From Spirochaetaceae bacterium UBA4077 (lineage in GTDB: Bacteria; Spirochaetota; Spirochaetia; Treponematales; Rectinemataceae), in NCBI GenBank assembly GCA_002383375.1, contig DFYR01000053.1, forward strand, positions 25,729 through 67,151: a DNA stretch of 41,423 nt. The letters are read 5' to 3'. Each line of letters opens with the position of its first letter. Within the stretch, counting starts at the first letter, position 1. Shown piece after piece: positions 7,991-16,154 of the stretch. Below the pieces are notes generated by a model. That model was not told the origin of the DNA, did not search any database, and saw only the letters and a list, made by a program, of their open reading frames with translations. The translations under genes and the position numbers were made by a program.

Positions 7991-9249
7991 GATTCGTAGC
8001 CCAGGTCCTTAAGCTTCGCCTGGGTTTTGGTCCAGTCAGTCTCGGTATCGACGATGACAGCCCAGCGCGCTTGGCCGTCACTGGTTTTCTGCTCCTGGAC
8101 AGACACCGTAAATCCTGCCTTTCTCAGGCTGGCGCCCAGATTATCGGCGTTATCCTTTCGGGAAAACCAGCCGGCCTGCAGTCGTACAGGCTTGTCACTC
8201 GAAACCTTGTCCTGCGCCTGGGTAGCCTGATCGGGCTTTCCAGGCCCGGCGCCTGGCTCGCTCTCGATTCCGGCGCTTTCCGGCCCGAGCTCCGGAAAAG
8301 GAAACAATCCGCCCAGGAGCCAGGCGCCTGGCGTCGGCAGAACCCCACGCTGGACCATCGAGGTCTCGACCGATCGAGGGTACCGGGCTTCGAGCAGCGA
8401 TGCCATGGCTGGTGCCTCGTAGCCTGTGCTGGGAGCCGAAAAGGATCGGATATCGTTTGTGGAAGCCAGGCTCCACAGCAGAAAAAGCGCTTCTTTTTCA
8501 ATTAAACCTGAGCTATAAGCCGGAGCTGCCCCAGGGGCAGTGCTCTGTACAGACGCCGGGTCTGCCCCTTGGGCAAGGCCTTGACTGGCCCCCGGAGCCG
8601 AACTGTTGCCCTCCCATCCAGGCTTGAGGGAAACCAAATCCTTGAGAATGACAAAGGCCGATTCTCCCTTGCCCTCCAGAAGAAAAAGCCAGGCGAGGGT
8701 CAATTTCATTTTTTCTTTAATCGGAGCCTTTAGTTCTTGTCCCTGGAGCATCTCAAGGACAGCCCTGGCTTCACCGCTGTTGCCCGCCGCCAGATAGCTC
8801 CGCGCCGCCTGGACGCCTAACTCGGGATCTTCGGGGGCAGCTTGTCGGAAGATAGAGGCCGCATCCTCATAGCGTCCAGTCATGAGGGCGAGCGAGCCTC
8901 CGAGCGTAGCCAGATCGATTTTTCTTCTGCCCTCGAGCCTGGGAAGGAATTCTCTGAACAGGGTGACAGCGTCATGAGGAGGCAAAGAATAGGCGTAACC
9001 CTCCAGGGTTACGGTAAAGGTTTCTGTGTTTTGTATCTTGCCTAGGTTTGCCCTCGCGGCGGCAAGCTTGGTGGATTCAGCGACTGCTGCGGTCTTGCCG
9101 GCGACGGTGCTGGTATTGGCGCCCGCGGCCTTAGCCGCTGCGCCACCGGCGTTGGCAGTGCCGGCCGTTTGGGCGCCGAGCCCGGCGGTCAGGACAGTAA
9201 CCGCCAGTAAAACCCAGATTCTCGCCCAGGCGAGCAGGATTCTAGCCAT
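7975..9249 (-). CDS. secreted SPOR-domain protein with helical repeats
   Basis: A 424-residue protein with a signal peptide (LLAVTVLTAGLGAQ, about 12-26), an Ala/Thr/Lys-rich linker, a helical repeat-like region (about 70-210: LFREFLPRLEGRRK, ASIFRQAAPEDPELG, ARAVLEMLQG, reminiscent of TPR), a Gly/Pro/Ala-rich spacer and a C-terminal SPOR domain (about 350-424: VRLQAGWFSRKDNADNL ... WAVIVDTETDWTKTQAKL). SPOR domains bind denuded glycan strands of septal peptidoglycan, so a cell-wall or division role is likely. The start overlaps the miaB stop by 8 bases (ATGGCTAG), implying translational coupling. It is the last gene of a six-gene operon. Confidence 0.8.
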   Translation of the reverse strand: MARILLAWARIWVLLAVTVLTAGLGAQTAGTANAGGAAAKAAGANTSTVAGKTAAVAESTKLAAARANLGKIQNTETFTVTLEGYAYSLPPHDAVTLFREFLPRLEGRRKIDLATLGGSLALMTGRYEDAASIFRQAAPEDPELGVQAARSYLAAGNSGEARAVLEMLQGQELKAPIKEKMKLTLAWLFLLEGKGESAFVILKDLVSLKPGWEGNSSAPGASQGLAQGADPASVQSTAPGAAPAYSSGLIEKEALFLLWSLASTNDIRSFSAPSTGYEAPAMASLLEARYPRSVETSMVQRGVLPTPGAWLLGGLFPFPELGPESAGIESEPGAGPGKPDQATQAQDKVSSDKPVRLQAGWFSRKDNADNLGASLRKAGFTVSVQEQKTSDGQARWAVIVDTETDWTKTQAKLKDLGYESYLLP

Positions 9250-10573
9250 TCATCGTTTCCGCCCTGAAGGTGTTGCCAACCCTTGAGAGAAGCCGAACGT
9301 TCAGAAATCGGCCTATTTGGGAAGCATCGCCGGGCAGCACCACCATCTCGTCCCGGGCGGTTCTTCCGAGGATTTCTTTTTTGGAACGCTTGGACAGGCT
9401 TTCAACGAGTATTTCGTCCACTGCCCCAATGCGTTCGTTCATGAGCGTTTCGCTTATCTCCTTCTGCAGGGCGATAATTCTGGCCAGCCTCGCCTTCTTT
9501 GTCTTTTCAGGCACCTTTTCGTCCATCCTCATGGCGGGGGTGCCCTCCCGGGGATTGAAGTGGTACATGAAAGAATAGGAAAAGCCCACCTTTCTCATGG
9601 CATCCAAGCTGTACTCCAGGTCTTCCTCGGTTTCGCCGGGGAATCCCACCAGGATATCGGTCGATAGCGAAAGCCCGGGAACAGCAGCCTTCAGCTTATC
9701 GACAAGACCGAAAAAGTATTCTCTTGTATATTTTCGGTTCATCCGGTCCAGAACTCTATTGGAACCGGACTGCAGGCAGAGGTGGATGTGTCGGCAATAC
9801 AGGGGTTCGGAGGCTAAAACCGAGATCAGCTCGTCCGAGAGGTCCTTCGGATGGCTTGTGAGAAAGCGGATCCAGCCGATCCCCGATTCCTTTGTCCTGA
9901 CACTTGGGCCGAGCTTCTGGGCGATGAGCCTGAGAAGCCCCGGAAAATCAAGGACTTCCCTAGAGCCCTGCCACTTGTACGAATTGACATTCTGCCCAAG
10001 CAAGGTTACTTCCCGCACTCCCGCCGCTGCCAGGGCCTCCAGTTCGGCGAGAATCGCCTCGGGATCCCTGGACACTTCCCTGCCCCGTACATAGGGAACG
10101 ATGCAATAGCTGCAAAAATTGTTGCAGCCGTGCATTATTGGCACGAAGGCCCTGAATGCCCCTGGCTCGTGGTGAGTCGAAGCGAAGACATAGGCGGGGG
10201 CATCTTCCCTGAGATCGAAGCTCGTCCCCTTCTCTATCTGATCCAAAACCAGGCCCAAGGCCTGCTTTTGAAAGGTACCCAGGACATAGTCCACCGCTGG
10301 GGCTTTCTTCTTGATTTCCTGGTGGTATTGCTCGGCCATGCAGCCCAACACAGCCAGGGAAAACTTCCGCTTCTTTTTCTCCGCCGCGAAGAAGGCGATC
10401 CTTCCCCATGCCCTGTTTTCGGCGGTAGCCCTCACGGTACAGGTATTTATTAGGACAAGATCGGCATCCTCCAGGCTTCCCTGAGTCCAGGAGCGTTCCC
10501 TGAACAATGCTTCCACGGCTGCCGATTCGGCTTTGTTCATCTGACAGCCGTACGTTTCGAGTAGGTATTTCAT
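9242..10573 (-). CDS. miaB: tRNA-2-methylthio-N6-dimethylallyladenosine synthase MiaB
   Basis: A radical-SAM methylthiotransferase that converts i6A to ms2i6A at position 37 of tRNAs reading UNN codons. The 443 residues show the N-terminal domain with cluster cysteines Cys10 (YGCQMN), Cys45 (INTCTVR) and Cys78 (VLGCMAEQ), the radical-SAM triad Cys150-x3-Cys154-x2-Cys157 in HGCNNFCSYCIVPYVRGRE, the LLGQNVNSY motif, and a C-terminal TRAM-like region (about 375-440). This set favours MiaB over MtaB and RimO. It starts 21 bases after the small membrane protein gene and overlaps the SPOR gene at its end. Confidence 0.94.
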   Translation of the reverse strand: MKYLLETYGCQMNKAESAAVEALFRERSWTQGSLEDADLVLINTCTVRATAENRAWGRIAFFAAEKKKRKFSLAVLGCMAEQYHQEIKKKAPAVDYVLGTFQKQALGLVLDQIEKGTSFDLREDAPAYVFASTHHEPGAFRAFVPIMHGCNNFCSYCIVPYVRGREVSRDPEAILAELEALAAAGVREVTLLGQNVNSYKWQGSREVLDFPGLLRLIAQKLGPSVRTKESGIGWIRFLTSHPKDLSDELISVLASEPLYCRHIHLCLQSGSNRVLDRMNRKYTREYFFGLVDKLKAAVPGLSLSTDILVGFPGETEEDLEYSLDAMRKVGFSYSFMYHFNPREGTPAMRMDEKVPEKTKKARLARIIALQKEISETLMNERIGAVDEILVESLSKRSKKEILGRTARDEMVVLPGDASQIGRFLNVRLLSRVGNTFRAETMNG

Positions 10574-10594
10574 TGTATCGATACGTTCCAGATC

Positions 10595-10951
10595 TTAGTT
10601 TTTCCGCCTGAGCCCAGAAAGAAAAGAGCCGAAATTGACGATGCCGTAAATGAGTAGACCCAGGCCCCCAGCTCCCAGCAGGCCCCTGGCAAGGCCGGGC
10701 AGGAACATGGTTGCCAATCCCGCCACACCTGCCGCAGTGAGAATGCTCCCCGAGGTTTTATCGGTCTTGGTCTTTCCGAACAAGCCGATAGCCCCAAGAA
10801 GAACCAGCCCGGCCGACAGTGCCCAGCCGAGAACGGGTACACCAAGAAGGGCATTGACGCCCAGAAGGCCCAAGCCCGCCCCGGCGGACATGATTCCTTT
10901 AGTGCCCTTATCGCTCAAGTCTTTTTTTTCTACCGGATATTTCTCGGCCAT
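10595..10951 (-). CDS. small glycine-rich membrane protein, unknown function
   Basis: A 118-residue protein whose start at 10951 is fixed by AAGGAG seven bases upstream; a longer frame reaching 11011 would overlap folE2. A charged N-terminus (MAEKYPVEKKDLSDKG) is followed by three or four glycine-rich hydrophobic segments (about 20-38, 40-55, 68-85, 88-108) and a basic tail GLRRKN. Closely packed small-residue helices suggest an oligomeric inner-membrane protein. I do not recognise the family. It sits between folE2 (10 bases upstream) and miaB (21 bases downstream). Confidence 0.75.
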   Translation of the reverse strand: MAEKYPVEKKDLSDKGTKGIMSAGAGLGLLGVNALLGVPVLGWALSAGLVLLGAIGLFGKTKTDKTSGSILTAAGVAGLATMFLPGLARGLLGAGGLGLLIYGIVNFGSFLSGLRRKN

Positions 10952-10961
10952 TGCGAACTCC

Positions 10962-11729
10962 TTACTGCTTTTCCACAAACGCGTAGGCCGAATGATTGTG
11001 AATGCTTTCAAAATTTTCGGCTTCTACGGAAAACCTGGAGAATTTTCCAAGGGCGTCCACCCTCAAGTATACTTCCCTCACTAGGTCTTCGACAAACCTG
11101 GGCCTGTTATAAGACTTTTCGGTTATATACTTTTCGTCATCCCGCTTGAGCAGTGTAAAAAGATCGCTGGAAGCGGATTCTTCCACCATAGCCACCATAT
11201 CCTCGATCCAGAAAAAGGGTCCCAGCTCCACCTTGAGCGTGACCATGCCCCGCTGATTATGGGCGCCCTGTTCGGAGATAGCTTTGGAACAGGGGCAGAC
11301 CGTCTGCACCGGAACATTGACCCCCACGACAAAGGAATGGCCCTCCTGGGATACCCTTCCCTCATAGGAGCAGTCGTAGCTCATGATCGACTTCTGGCCA
11401 GAGACCGGGGCTGTCTTTTGCATAAAATACGGAAAATGGATGTCCGAGTACGCGGTAGCCGCTTTCAACTCGCTGCGGATCTTGTCCAGCATCTTGAGAA
11501 AATTGGGCATGGAAAGGTCAAAACGGTACTCCTCGAACACTTCGATAAAGCGGCTCATGTGGGTGCCCTTGAAGTGATGAGGCAGATCGGCGTAGAGATT
11601 GACCACCGCCGTGGTCTGTTGAATCTGCGCAGCCTTATCCCTGAGCGCTATGGGGTAGCGGACCCCTTTGACGCCCACCTTCTGAATGGGGATCCGTCGC
11701 TCATCCCGCATAGACTGTACATCGACCAT
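10962..11729 (-). CDS. folE2: GTP cyclohydrolase FolE2 (type IB)
   Basis: Converts GTP to dihydroneopterin triphosphate, the first step to folate and to queuosine precursors. From the ATG at 11729 the protein is 255 residues, normal for the family; a TTG start at 11774 would overlap folD by 29 bases and is less likely. Diagnostic sequence is VPVQTVCPCSKAIS (140-152), with the catalytic Cys, followed by GAHNQR and the C-terminal ESIHNHSAYA. FolE2 is unrelated in sequence to FolE and, as known for the family, can work with metals other than zinc. It follows folD by 16 bases. QueD, which uses its product, is encoded at the left edge. Confidence 0.93.
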   Translation of the reverse strand: MVDVQSMRDERRIPIQKVGVKGVRYPIALRDKAAQIQQTTAVVNLYADLPHHFKGTHMSRFIEVFEEYRFDLSMPNFLKMLDKIRSELKAATAYSDIHFPYFMQKTAPVSGQKSIMSYDCSYEGRVSQEGHSFVVGVNVPVQTVCPCSKAISEQGAHNQRGMVTLKVELGPFFWIEDMVAMVEESASSDLFTLLKRDDEKYITEKSYNRPRFVEDLVREVYLRVDALGKFSRFSVEAENFESIHNHSAYAFVEKQ

Positions 11730-11745
11730 GTTGATACCGAACCGT

Positions 11746-12621
11746 CTACTTAAGTCGCCTGGCGGCGGCTTCAACGGTGTTTACCAGGAGCATTGTTATG
11801 GTCATCGGTCCTACTCCGCCCGGTACGGGGGTAATCCAGCCTGCCACCTGGGAAGCCGAATTGAAATCCACGTCGCCCTTGAGCCTAAAACCTTTGGCTG
11901 CGGAGGAATCTTCGACTCTGTTCACACCCACATCGATGACACAGGCTCCCGGCTTTATCATGTCGCCGCTGATCAGGCCGGCTTTGCCGGCGCAGGCAAT
12001 GAGGATATCGGCCCGCTTGCAGTAGGAGGCCAGATCCTTGGTCCCAGTATGGCAGAGAGTCACGGTCGCGTTGATAGACTTGCGGATGAGAAGATTGATA
12101 AGCGGCTTGCCGACGATATTGGATCTGCCCACGACTACCGCATGGACGCCCTTTGTTTCTACGCCGTTCCGTCGGATCAGCTCGATGACGCCGTTGGGCG
12201 TGCAGGGCAGGTAGCAGGGTTCTTCCAGGAGCATCCTGCCCACATTGATCGGGGTAAAGCCGTCAACGTCCTTGTCGGGTGAAATAGCTGCTATGACTGC
12301 TTTTTCGTCGATGTGTTTGGGTAAGGGAAGCTGGACGAGAATACCGTGGATCCTTGGGTCCTCGTTATATGCCCTGACCAGTGCCAGAAGCTCTTCCTGG
12401 CTGGTTTCGGCGGGAAGATGACGGCCGAAACTGGCCATGCCGGCCTCCGCCAGTGCCTTTTCCTTGCCGGTGACGTACGAAACCGAAGCAGGATCCTCGC
12501 CTACGAGTATCACCCCCAATCCGGGAGTCACTCCCTTGGCGACGAGGGCGGCTACCTTTTCCTTAAGCTCCGCCCTGATTTCCTTGGCGATTTCTTTACC
12601 GTCGATGATCTTGGCTGACAT
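11746..12621 (-). CDS. folD: bifunctional methylenetetrahydrofolate dehydrogenase/methenyltetrahydrofolate cyclohydrolase
   Basis: FolD interconverts 5,10-methylene-, 5,10-methenyl- and 10-formyl-tetrahydrofolate with NADP. The ATG at 12621 follows AAGGAG at proper spacing, giving 291 residues. Characteristic sequences are YVTGKEKALAEAG (catalytic Lys region), GILVQLPLPKH, KDVDGFTPINVG, the Rossmann stretch VVVGRSNIVGKPLINLL and the C-terminal PVPGGVGPMT. It lies 13 bases behind the aminotransferase gene. Its methenyl substrate is also produced by the formiminotransferase-cyclodeaminase encoded at 20.3-22.0 kb. Confidence 0.96.
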   Translation of the reverse strand: MSAKIIDGKEIAKEIRAELKEKVAALVAKGVTPGLGVILVGEDPASVSYVTGKEKALAEAGMASFGRHLPAETSQEELLALVRAYNEDPRIHGILVQLPLPKHIDEKAVIAAISPDKDVDGFTPINVGRMLLEEPCYLPCTPNGVIELIRRNGVETKGVHAVVVGRSNIVGKPLINLLIRKSINATVTLCHTGTKDLASYCKRADILIACAGKAGLISGDMIKPGACVIDVGVNRVEDSSAAKGFRLKGDVDFNSASQVAGWITPVPGGVGPMTITMLLVNTVEAAARRLK

Positions 12622-12634
12622 GGCTATCTCCTTA

Positions 12635-13846
12635 TTAATTACTATCGTAGTGTTCGAAGAAAGACCTGAATTTTTCCGCAGCAATCCTCGCTTCTTCTGG
12701 TTTCAGAATCAGGCTGAAGGCGAAAAACGCCTCCTTTTCCATATCGAAAAAAAAGCCGGGATGGATGTATAGCCCTTGCCGCCTAAGCAGCTGTCTGGCC
12801 AGACTCTCCTCGTCAGCATATCTGGGACTCTGGACCAGGGCTGTCCAGCCTCCCTCGCAGCGGAGTATTCGATGCGGCGATCCCTCGCCGCCCAATACCT
12901 CCCTATACACTGAAAGAGCCTTAGCCATCCGCGCCCGAACCGAAACCCTGAGCTCTTCCTCGTAGCCCAACAGGGCGGCGGCAGCGTTCATGACCGGAGC
13001 CCCGGCGGAGAGAAAGCTGTCCGCTATGAGCTCCAGGGCTTCCATGGCGCTTCGGACCTTGTTTTCCGGACCGGAGATGTAGATCCAGCCCAGCTTGGCC
13101 TGGGGGAGGCAGAGTCGCTTTGAAAAACCGTCCAGGGTAAAGGTCAGGCAATCCGGAAGGCCGAACAAAGACCGCCGCCCTTCCCTGGGCTCCAGGTCGT
13201 ACCCGTAAAAGACTTCATCGGCAATGATAGGGATTGAGTGCTTTTGGCAAAGCTCGATGATCCGGTGCAGCTCCGTATCGTGGACATAGGATCCTGTGGG
13301 ATTGTTGGGATTAATCAGTACAATTGCCTTGGGCTGGGCGCCAGAGCCGCCGGACAAGGCCTGGGCTATGGAATCGGTATCGATGCTCCAGCCCGAAGGA
13401 TGGGAATATTCTAATCGGTAGGGTATCGTGGCAACCGATTCCAGGGCTGCGAGCTGGTCAAAAAGTGGATAGCCCGGACGGGGGATTAATATGCTGTCCC
13501 CAGGATCGCAGAGCAGCTTAAAAAGATAAGAATAGGCTTCGGAAGTTGAGGCGCAGAGAAACAATCGTTCTGGATCGGCCCGTACTGAAGCCTCCCTGCC
13601 GGGAAGAAAATGTTCTGCAATAGCCGCTCGGGCGTTGGCCAGCCCCCTGGGTTCCGGGTAGTATAAGGCATTCTCCCTGCTGGCTAGAGCCGAGGCTATT
13701 CGGTCCGCCCCAATTCCTAAGCCTACTCTGGTGGGATTGGATTGAGATACATCGAAGGGAACCTGGCCTATAGCGCGAAGAGATTCCCGCTCCACGTCGA
13801 GGGAATTCCTGGCAGGGCTAAAATCGATTCGAGCGGAAAAATTCAT
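12635..13846 (-). CDS. class I/II PLP-dependent aminotransferase, substrate unknown
   Basis: A 403-residue fold-type-I aminotransferase. Visible are the substrate loop SQSNPTRVGL, YYPEPRGLANARAAIAEHF (Tyr and Gly of the N-terminal domain), INPNNPTGSYVHD (cofactor Asn), IIADEVFYGYD (Asp and Tyr contacts), DGFSKRLCLPQAKLGWIYISG (Schiff-base Lys and LGW) and a C-terminal Arg region. It groups broadly with aspartate/alanine-type transaminases; the exact substrate cannot be told by eye. It is the first gene of the folD-folE2-miaB operon. There is no Shine-Dalgarno, and a promoter -10 box ends 8 bases before the ATG, so it may be translated from a leaderless message. Confidence 0.85.
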   Translation of the reverse strand: MNFSARIDFSPARNSLDVERESLRAIGQVPFDVSQSNPTRVGLGIGADRIASALASRENALYYPEPRGLANARAAIAEHFLPGREASVRADPERLFLCASTSEAYSYLFKLLCDPGDSILIPRPGYPLFDQLAALESVATIPYRLEYSHPSGWSIDTDSIAQALSGGSGAQPKAIVLINPNNPTGSYVHDTELHRIIELCQKHSIPIIADEVFYGYDLEPREGRRSLFGLPDCLTFTLDGFSKRLCLPQAKLGWIYISGPENKVRSAMEALELIADSFLSAGAPVMNAAAALLGYEEELRVSVRARMAKALSVYREVLGGEGSPHRILRCEGGWTALVQSPRYADEESLARQLLRRQGLYIHPGFFFDMEKEAFFAFSLILKPEEARIAAEKFRSFFEHYDSN

Positions 13847-13854
13847 TTCGGCGT

Positions 13855-13884
13855 AGTATAATAGGCGGACTGCGATCCTAACAA
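13855..13884 (-). promoter_or_regulatory. promoter of the aminotransferase-folD-folE2-miaB operon
   Basis: On the minus strand TTGTTA (13879-13884) and TATACT (13855-13860) are separated by 18 bases. The -10 box ends 8 bases before the start codon at 13846, so transcription should begin at or within about two bases of the ATG. Confidence 0.5.
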
Positions 13885-13922
13885 GACCTGGTGCCTTCCG
13901 AAAAAACCAAAAAGGACTCGTA

Positions 13923-13949
13923 TTGACTTGATTCGGCTTATATTATATT
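13923..13949 (+). promoter_or_regulatory. promoter of the CoA-disulfide-reductase-like gene
   Basis: TTGACT (13923-13928) is followed by AT-rich candidates for the -10, best TATATT at 13944-13949 (15-base spacer) with TATTTT two bases further on giving 17. The ribosome-binding site AGGAGA follows closely before the ATG at 13978. Confidence 0.5.
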
Positions 13950-13977
13950 TTTCATATATATCTAGGAGAGCGATAGC

Positions 13978-15669
13978 ATGAAACTTGTCATCATAGGCGG
14001 TGTAGCCGCTGGTGCAACCGCGGCTGCTCGGGCCAGGAGACTGGACGAAAACGCCGAAATCACTATTCTCGAAAAGGGTCCGTACGTATCCTTCGCCAAC
14101 TGCGGCCTGCCCTACAGGCTATCCGGCGACATTCAAAAGCGAAGCTCTCTCATCCTCCAGACTCCGGAAGGCTTTTTTTCGCGATACAGAGTCAAGGTCC
14201 TGCTCAAAACCGAAGCAGTAGCCATAGACAGGGAAGCCAAGCTTGTAAAGCTCAGATCTCCCGAAGGAGAGAGCAGCCTGCCCTATGACGCTCTCATCCT
14301 TGCCCAGGGAGGAACCCCCTTTACCCCCTCTGTAGAGGGAGTCGATTCCCCCAACGTATTCAATCTATGGACAATCCCGGATATGGATGCCGTCAACAAT
14401 TACATTAAGGACAACAATGTTGGCTCCGCCATTGTCGTTGGCGGCGGGTTCATCGGCCTAGAAACCGCGGAAGCCTTTATCAAGCGCGGACTGGACACCT
14501 CCATCGTCGAACTCACCGACCAGCTCATGCCCCCGGCAGATCCTGAGTTCGGCGCCCTTATCGCCCAGGCTTTTGAGTCCGCAGGTGCTTCGGTATATAC
14601 CAAGCGCTCTCTGGTAAAAATCGACTACGAGGCCAGGGAAGCTGTGCTCAGCGATGGCACAAAGCTGAAGGCTGACCTGGTTCTCATGTCTGCCGGAGTG
14701 CGCCCCAACCTGGAGCTGGCTAAATCGGCACAACTCGTCATAGGCAAATCCGGAGGCCTCCAAGTCGACGAGTACCTGAGAACCAGCGATCCCTCCATCT
14801 TCGCCGCCGGCGACATGGTTGAACTCACCAGAAGGGCGGACAATGCAAAGGTACGCATTCCCCTAGCAGGCCCCGCCAATCGCCAAGGCCGCATCGCCGC
14901 CACCAACGCCCTAGGCGGTGCCATGCGCTACGCAGGCGCCCTGGGCACCTCGGTGTTCAAAGCCGTGGATCATACCTTCGCCCAGACAGGACTTTCCGAA
15001 AAGGCCGCCCTGGCTGCAGACTTCAAGGTCAGAGCCGTTCATGTCCACAAGGGACACCATGCCGGATATTATCCTGGAGCGAAAGAACTCTCCCTCAAGC
15101 TGATATACGACGAAGATGGAAGGCTGCTGGGTGCCCAGGCCTTTGGCGAAGCGGGAGTGGAAAAACGCATCGATGTTCTCGCCGTGGCTATCGCGGCCAA
15201 GATGAAGCTTTCAGACCTGGCTGAGCTGGACCTAGCCTATGCCCCCCCCTACTCCAGCGCGAACGACCCGCTGCAGATGGCCGCCTTTGCCGCCCAAAAC
15301 GACCTGTCGGGGTATTCTAGCTTCATCAGCCCTGCGAAGGGCGCCGCTCTAGCGGCTTGTGCCGGATCCGCTTCTCAAGATCCGGCTGAAAACGCAAGCG
15401 CTGTGTATCTGCTGGATGTGAGAACCTTCGGCGAATACTGCAAAGGCCATGTCGCAGGCTCGGTCAACGTCCCCCTGGACGAGCTGCGGGACAGGATTTC
15501 AGAACTCCCCCATGAAAAGGAGATAGTGATTCTCTCGGTCAACGGTTTTGAAGGACATATTGCATCGAGGATTCTCAGGCAGAAGGGATTCGCCAAAGTC
15601 GCCTATGTTACAGGCGGAATGAAAAGCATGCGCTTGTTCGGCGGCTTCGGCGAAGCAGAAGGCGAATAG
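13978..15669 (+). CDS. CoA-disulfide reductase-like flavoprotein fused to a rhodanese domain lacking its Cys
   Basis: The 563-residue protein has an N-terminal FAD/NAD(P)H disulfide-reductase module: FAD Rossmann motif IIGGVAAGATAAARARR (5-21), single redox Cys42 in SFANCGLPY as in CoA-disulfide and persulfide reductases, NAD(P)H motif VVGGGFIGLETAE, FAADDM-type FAAGDMVEL, and YAPPYSSANDPLQMA in the dimerisation domain. A rhodanese-like domain follows (about 465-560: LLDVRTFGEYCKGHVAGSVNVPLDEL). Fused enzymes such as B. anthracis CoADR-RHD carry a second active Cys there; here the expected position is Ser520 in VILSVNGFEG. The domain is therefore probably not a sulfurtransferase. A separate Cys-containing rhodanese follows 69 bases downstream. 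Roles could be CoA disulfide, persulfide or polysulfide reduction. Confidence 0.88.
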   Translation: MKLVIIGGVAAGATAAARARRLDENAEITILEKGPYVSFANCGLPYRLSGDIQKRSSLILQTPEGFFSRYRVKVLLKTEAVAIDREAKLVKLRSPEGESSLPYDALILAQGGTPFTPSVEGVDSPNVFNLWTIPDMDAVNNYIKDNNVGSAIVVGGGFIGLETAEAFIKRGLDTSIVELTDQLMPPADPEFGALIAQAFESAGASVYTKRSLVKIDYEAREAVLSDGTKLKADLVLMSAGVRPNLELAKSAQLVIGKSGGLQVDEYLRTSDPSIFAAGDMVELTRRADNAKVRIPLAGPANRQGRIAATNALGGAMRYAGALGTSVFKAVDHTFAQTGLSEKAALAADFKVRAVHVHKGHHAGYYPGAKELSLKLIYDEDGRLLGAQAFGEAGVEKRIDVLAVAIAAKMKLSDLAELDLAYAPPYSSANDPLQMAAFAAQNDLSGYSSFISPAKGAALAACAGSASQDPAENASAVYLLDVRTFGEYCKGHVAGSVNVPLDELRDRISELPHEKEIVILSVNGFEGHIASRILRQKGFAKVAYVTGGMKSMRLFGGFGEAEGE

Positions 15670-15738
15670 GGATTTTTTGCCGACCGCGAGAGGTTTCTGA
15701 AACTATTCCGGCGGCATAGACTAAATTAGGAGTCATAT

Positions 15739-16020
15739 ATGGGTGTTGCCAACAGTGTAGCTAAAAAGATCCAGGAAGGAGCGGTGATCGTCGATGTTCG
15801 TACCAGTGACGAATTCGAGGACGGCCATTATCCCAAGGCCATCAATATTCCGGTGAACGAACTGCCCAGGCGTGCCGCCGAAATAGGGCCTAAGGACAAG
15901 CCCGTCCTGCTGTATTGCGCCAGCGGTTCCAGGAGCGCCATGGGGACCATGCTTTTAAAAACCATGGGCTTTATCGACGTCACCAACGCCGGCGGGCTCG
16001 AGGATCTGCCTGAATTTTAA
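15739..16020 (+). CDS. single-domain rhodanese sulfurtransferase
   Basis: A 93-residue rhodanese with IVDVRTSDEFEDGHYPKAINIPVNEL (conserved Asp, Arg and Glu of the fold) and the active loop LLYCASGSRS containing Cys60, the persulfide-carrying residue. A TTAGGAG ribosome-binding site precedes the ATG. No signal peptide is present, so it is cytoplasmic. It follows the flavoprotein whose own rhodanese domain has Ser in place of Cys, and may act as its sulfur-transfer partner. A strong hairpin terminator closes the unit. Confidence 0.9.
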   Translation: MGVANSVAKKIQEGAVIVDVRTSDEFEDGHYPKAINIPVNELPRRAAEIGPKDKPVLLYCASGSRSAMGTMLLKTMGFIDVTNAGGLEDLPEF

Positions 16021-16060
16021 GACAGGGTAAGGGCTTGCGCTTGCGCGCCTGGGATCAAGA

Positions 16061-16098
16061 AAGGGGCTGTCTCGGAATTATTCGAGACAGCCCCTTTT
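16061..16098. terminator. bidirectional intrinsic terminator between rhodanese and potD
   Basis: A perfect 12-base stem (GGGGCTGTCTCG with CGAGACAGCCCC) with an eight-base loop is flanked by AAA on the left and TTTT on the right, so it can end both the plus-strand rhodanese transcript and the minus-strand pot operon. Confidence 0.9.
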
Positions 16099-16154
16099 AG
16101 TCACCGCCGAAGCCCGGAAAGCAGGCGGAGTTGCGCAATGCCAGATTTTGGCAC

